64,000 bases of DNA from Trichuris trichiura (lineage: Eukaryota > Nematoda > Enoplea > Trichinellida > Trichuridae): NCBI GenBank assembly GCA_037903355.1, contig JBAJFE010000015.1:434001-498000 (forward strand). The letters run 5' to 3'. Under the pieces are notes generated by a model. The model had not been told where the DNA came from. It worked only from the letters and a program-made list of their open reading frames with translations, and ran no database searches. Position 1 is the stretch's first letter; each line of letters opens with the position of its first letter. This document shows positions 61,040-64,000 of the stretch, piece after piece. A program made the position numbers and the translations under genes.

Positions 61040-62480
61040 GCAGAAGTATTTAGCGTACACTTTTCGGCCGAAGTTATTCTATTCGGTGGAGCATTTAGTT
61101 TGCTTGATATTCCCTATTAGTGATTAATCGCTCGCTTCAAAGAGCGATCGATTTTAACGTAAGAAACGCGTCGTAAAAGAAGTTGTTTTTTTTGTTTTAG
61201 CGCAAATGTTTGCTTGCATTATTTCCCGCGAGAAAAGCGCCGTCGCCTACGCTCGTAGATTGGTTTGTTGAAAGCAGTCCGCTTGATTCCGTATAAAATA
61301 GCATTTATTGTATTGGGTGCGCGGCAGTGATTTCGTTACGGTCTTGTTCCTTTTGTTGCAGATTCAACGACGCGTTTGGCGGTTTACATTTCGTTTTGTT
61401 CCGCTTCGTATCGTTAAACGTTGCTGCTACGTAAAAACAAGATTTAGAAACGATTGTCGTTGCAAAAGCAGCGGTGTATTTAAATAAAGGCAATTGTTTT
61501 GGGGGCGATACTCCGCTCGTGAACGTTGTCGAAATGGCGAACGTTTGAATTGTCAATAATGAAATGTGAGTGTGCTCTGTTTTAACATTTTGCCTATTGT
61601 CCAAGCAGAGAACCGATTCAACTCTTTTTTTTCTACGTTAACATTTGTTCGCTTGTGTATTGGTTCCAGGGCGTTGATAACGTTATAATGGGCGTCCTCC
61701 TAAGAGTAGAAGCGCATAGCCTTGTCATAGGTTGTTTACTTTGATTAGCCGTCAACGGCTTGTGTTTACTACCGTTAATGCGACTCTGCGCAGGCTAGTG
61801 GATGGCCATATTGCGCAAGATGGGTGAAGCTTACACTAGTATGACCGATGGGTTTAACAGAAACTTTCTTCGATCAGGTAGGAGATGTGCTAATTCAATA
61901 TGGGCAAATCCAATTCCCGCTGATTGATATTGTTTAACTACCGTTGGGGAACGCGTATACCTATCGTCCTTGTCCAGTTGACGATAAAACAAGTCCACAG
62001 TTTGCTCTTTCTTTTCATCCTCGCGATAATTCTGAATTGGGCCCGCGTATTACATGTGCACTTGGTAGGAAAAAAATTAATGATTTTCATATTTAATGTT
62101 CAAGAGCGCTATGCGTTTAGTTGACACTTGGGCGCTCTTGATCGTCCATTTCTAAGGATAATTAAACATGTGCTTTTTGCTTTGTTGGGTTGAGTGACAA
62201 TGTTGAGATCGTTGTGAGGATGTTGCAGCGGAAGCTCTTAATGCATCGTTGGCTGCGCGTAGCAGTAAGCTGAAGTGAAAAAGGTTATACCGCGAAAAGT
62301 TCGACAAAGGCGCAGTCGAGCCACGTATTCGTAGTGACGTTGCTTGCAGCGTGTTTACTCAGCCTGCAGACGTCCCCGGGACGGCCGGGATTGCTAGAAG
62401 GGACATTTTTCAGTAGCTTTACACTTGGAATCTTTTGTAAAAATCCGTTCCCGCTTTTTCACACGTTGATCAATCTGTTG
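61040..62480. other. Upstream region of the GH31 gene, no gene confirmed
   Basis: Contains short frames on both strands (61305-61604 minus, 61924-62124 plus) without family likeness. It presumably includes the GH31 promoter and 5' leader. A T-rich run at about 61625 and several cgttaa(c/t) words are the only visible structure. Confidence 0.4.
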
Positions 62481-62482
62481 CA

Positions 62483-63974
62483 ATGCCTTCAGAAATGCTA
62501 CGAAGAAGGTGGATTCCAATGGCTGTAATCGCTTCCGCCGTATTGATTCTTATTATTGTCATTGTTGCCGTATCCGTACCAGTTTCTCAAAACCAAGAGC
62601 AGGTTGAACCAATAGATGAGCACCTACGAGTAGACTGCCACCCGGATCCGAATGAAAATGAAAGAGCCTGCAGGCGAAGAGGATGCTCGTGGACTGTTCC
62701 AACTGAAAATTATTCGGCTCCCTCTTGCTATTACCCAACCTCCTATGGTTACGCGCTTTCGGGAAAAGAGTCCGCCGCGAAACTCATTCTACAAAGGCTT
62801 ACGATAGCGAACGAGAAAGACCCTGTCAGCACTCCAATAGAAGAGCTCGTATTGACCTACGAATTCTTTGACGACGAAATTGCCCACGTGAAAATAGTGG
62901 ACAAAGCGCAAAGTCGTTACGAAGTACCCTTTTCTTTATGGCCCGATGGTGAGCCACCTTCGGCGACCAGCTCGCATAGGCTGTCGTTCAATGGTTACAA
63001 CATATCCGGAAAATTTGTCTTTGAAATTCTTGACCAGCAGCGACCGTTGTTCAACACTAGCATAGGAGGTTTGGTGTACAACGAACAGTTCCTGCAGATT
63101 GCCACCTATTTAAACTCGGATGTGCTGTACGGTTTTGGCGAAAATGCCCATCAAACATTCCGGCACAATTTGAGCACCTTTAAAACATGGCCGATGTTTT
63201 CGCGCGATCAGCCACCGCAGTCGGAGACTGAGCACAGAGGCAATCTTTACGGTGTTCATCCCTTTTATATGACTCTGGAAGAGGACGGAAAAGCTTGCGG
63301 TGTACTCTTCTGGAATAGCAATGCGCAAGAGTATACGACCGGTCCGGGACCTTCGCTAGTGTATCGTACAATTGGCGGCGTATTGGATATGTACATTTTT
63401 TCCGGTCCATCTCCTAACGATGTTATACGTCAGTATTGGAGTTTAATTGGAAAACCTACAATACCGGCCTATTGGTCATTGGGTTTTCACCTGTGTCGTT
63501 ACGGCTATCAAAATACGAGCGTTGTCAGGGATGTGGTTGACAGGATGCGTCAACAGGAGATACCGCAAGATGTTCAGTACGTGGACATTGACTATATGGA
63601 TGAAAATGCTGACTTTACTATCGATCGGACCAATTTTCCCGATTTGCCTAATTTGGTTACGGAGACAAGACGGAAGAACGGCTTAAGATGGGTGTTCATC
63701 GTTGATCCGGCTATTAATGTAGCGCGCGAAAAGTATGCCCCATTGGCTTCCTCTGTATCGACGGATGTGTTTATCACATGGCCGGATGTGCGTTTTGTGC
63801 CCCCTTTGAACGACAAATACTTCCACAGCGCAAGAACGACCATTATGTTGGGAACCGTTTGGCCGTATAATAATGCCGCTTTTCCCGACTTCTTTAAGCC
63901 AAATGCTACGTCGTGGTGGAAAAAACTGATTTTGGACTTCAGAAGTACGTTAGCCTACGACGGTTTGTGGATAG
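62483..63974 (+). CDS. GH31 alpha-glucosidase (maltase-glucoamylase / sucrase-isomaltase type), first exon, cut by window end
   Basis: This family hydrolyses terminal alpha-1,4 (and some alpha-1,6) glucosides at the cell surface or in lysosomes. The ATG at 62483 opens 497 codons to a donor at 63975 (ATAG/gtaagt). Order: a short basic cytosolic N-terminus; a membrane anchor at about residues 12-34 (IPMAVIASAVLILIIVIVAV), type II; a P-type trefoil with six Cys at about 53-91 (CRRRGCSW, CYYP); the GH31 N-terminal domain with VLYGFGENAHQTFRHNL and FKTWPMFSRDQPP; then the start of the catalytic barrel with GFHLCRYGYQNTS, VQYVDIDYMDENADFT and DGLWIG. The catalytic nucleophile motif (W-x-D-M-N-E) must begin in the next exon, outside the window. 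Domain order fits an intestinal brush-border type enzyme; start and family are secure. Confidence 0.93.
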
Positions 63975-64000
63975 GTAAGTTGTTGAACTTTTTTTCTTCA

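Overview
This is a eukaryotic nuclear window, most likely from a nematode and possibly a Trichuris/Trichinella-type (clade I) worm. The visible genes are split by very short introns of about 45-70 bp with GT..AG ends, the gaps are AT-rich, and the recognisable proteins are animal ones: UTP6, mitochondrial ribosomal protein L10, a trefoil-containing GH31 alpha-glucosidase and a cathepsin B-like protease. The genus is an inference; the animal origin is firm.

Layout. 1-5002: an unresolved exon-like stretch at the left edge, a CA/CG microsatellite, then gene-poor AT-rich DNA. 5003-25773: copy 1 of a large direct segmental duplication. 25774-30523: a 4.75-kb spacer found only once, carrying a cathepsin B-like gene that stops next to the junction. 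30524-53320: copy 2 of the duplication, longer because of internal additions. 53040-64000: the gene-rich part, with a small unidentified membrane-like protein (minus), UTP6 (plus), MRPL10 (minus), a few uncertain ORFs, and the first large exon of a GH31 alpha-glucosidase that runs off the right end.

The duplicated block is almost all repeats. It holds foldback (MITE-like) elements, a 21-bp minisatellite (7 units in copy 1, 9 in copy 2), a 41-bp minisatellite that appears identical in both copies, a degenerate array of about 450-bp units, and a 1.45-kb unit present once in copy 1 and twice in copy 2. Copy 1 also carries a 722-bp hAT-type element with an exact 8-bp target duplication; copy 2 keeps the empty site. 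Each junction of the spacer falls in or beside a gene: the left one cuts a pseudogene copy of the small membrane-like gene, and the right one lies 6 bp after a premature stop in the cathepsin gene. The arrangement is either a real duplication with a filler fragment, or two haplotypes and a foreign piece joined in assembly. Read depth and spanning long reads would decide.

Functionally, UTP6 (nucleolar 18S rRNA processing) and MRPL10 (mitochondrial ribosome) are convergent housekeeping genes with 58 bp between their stop codons. The GH31 and cathepsin genes are digestive or secretory types. I found no operon, no CRISPR, no rRNA and no convincing tRNA.
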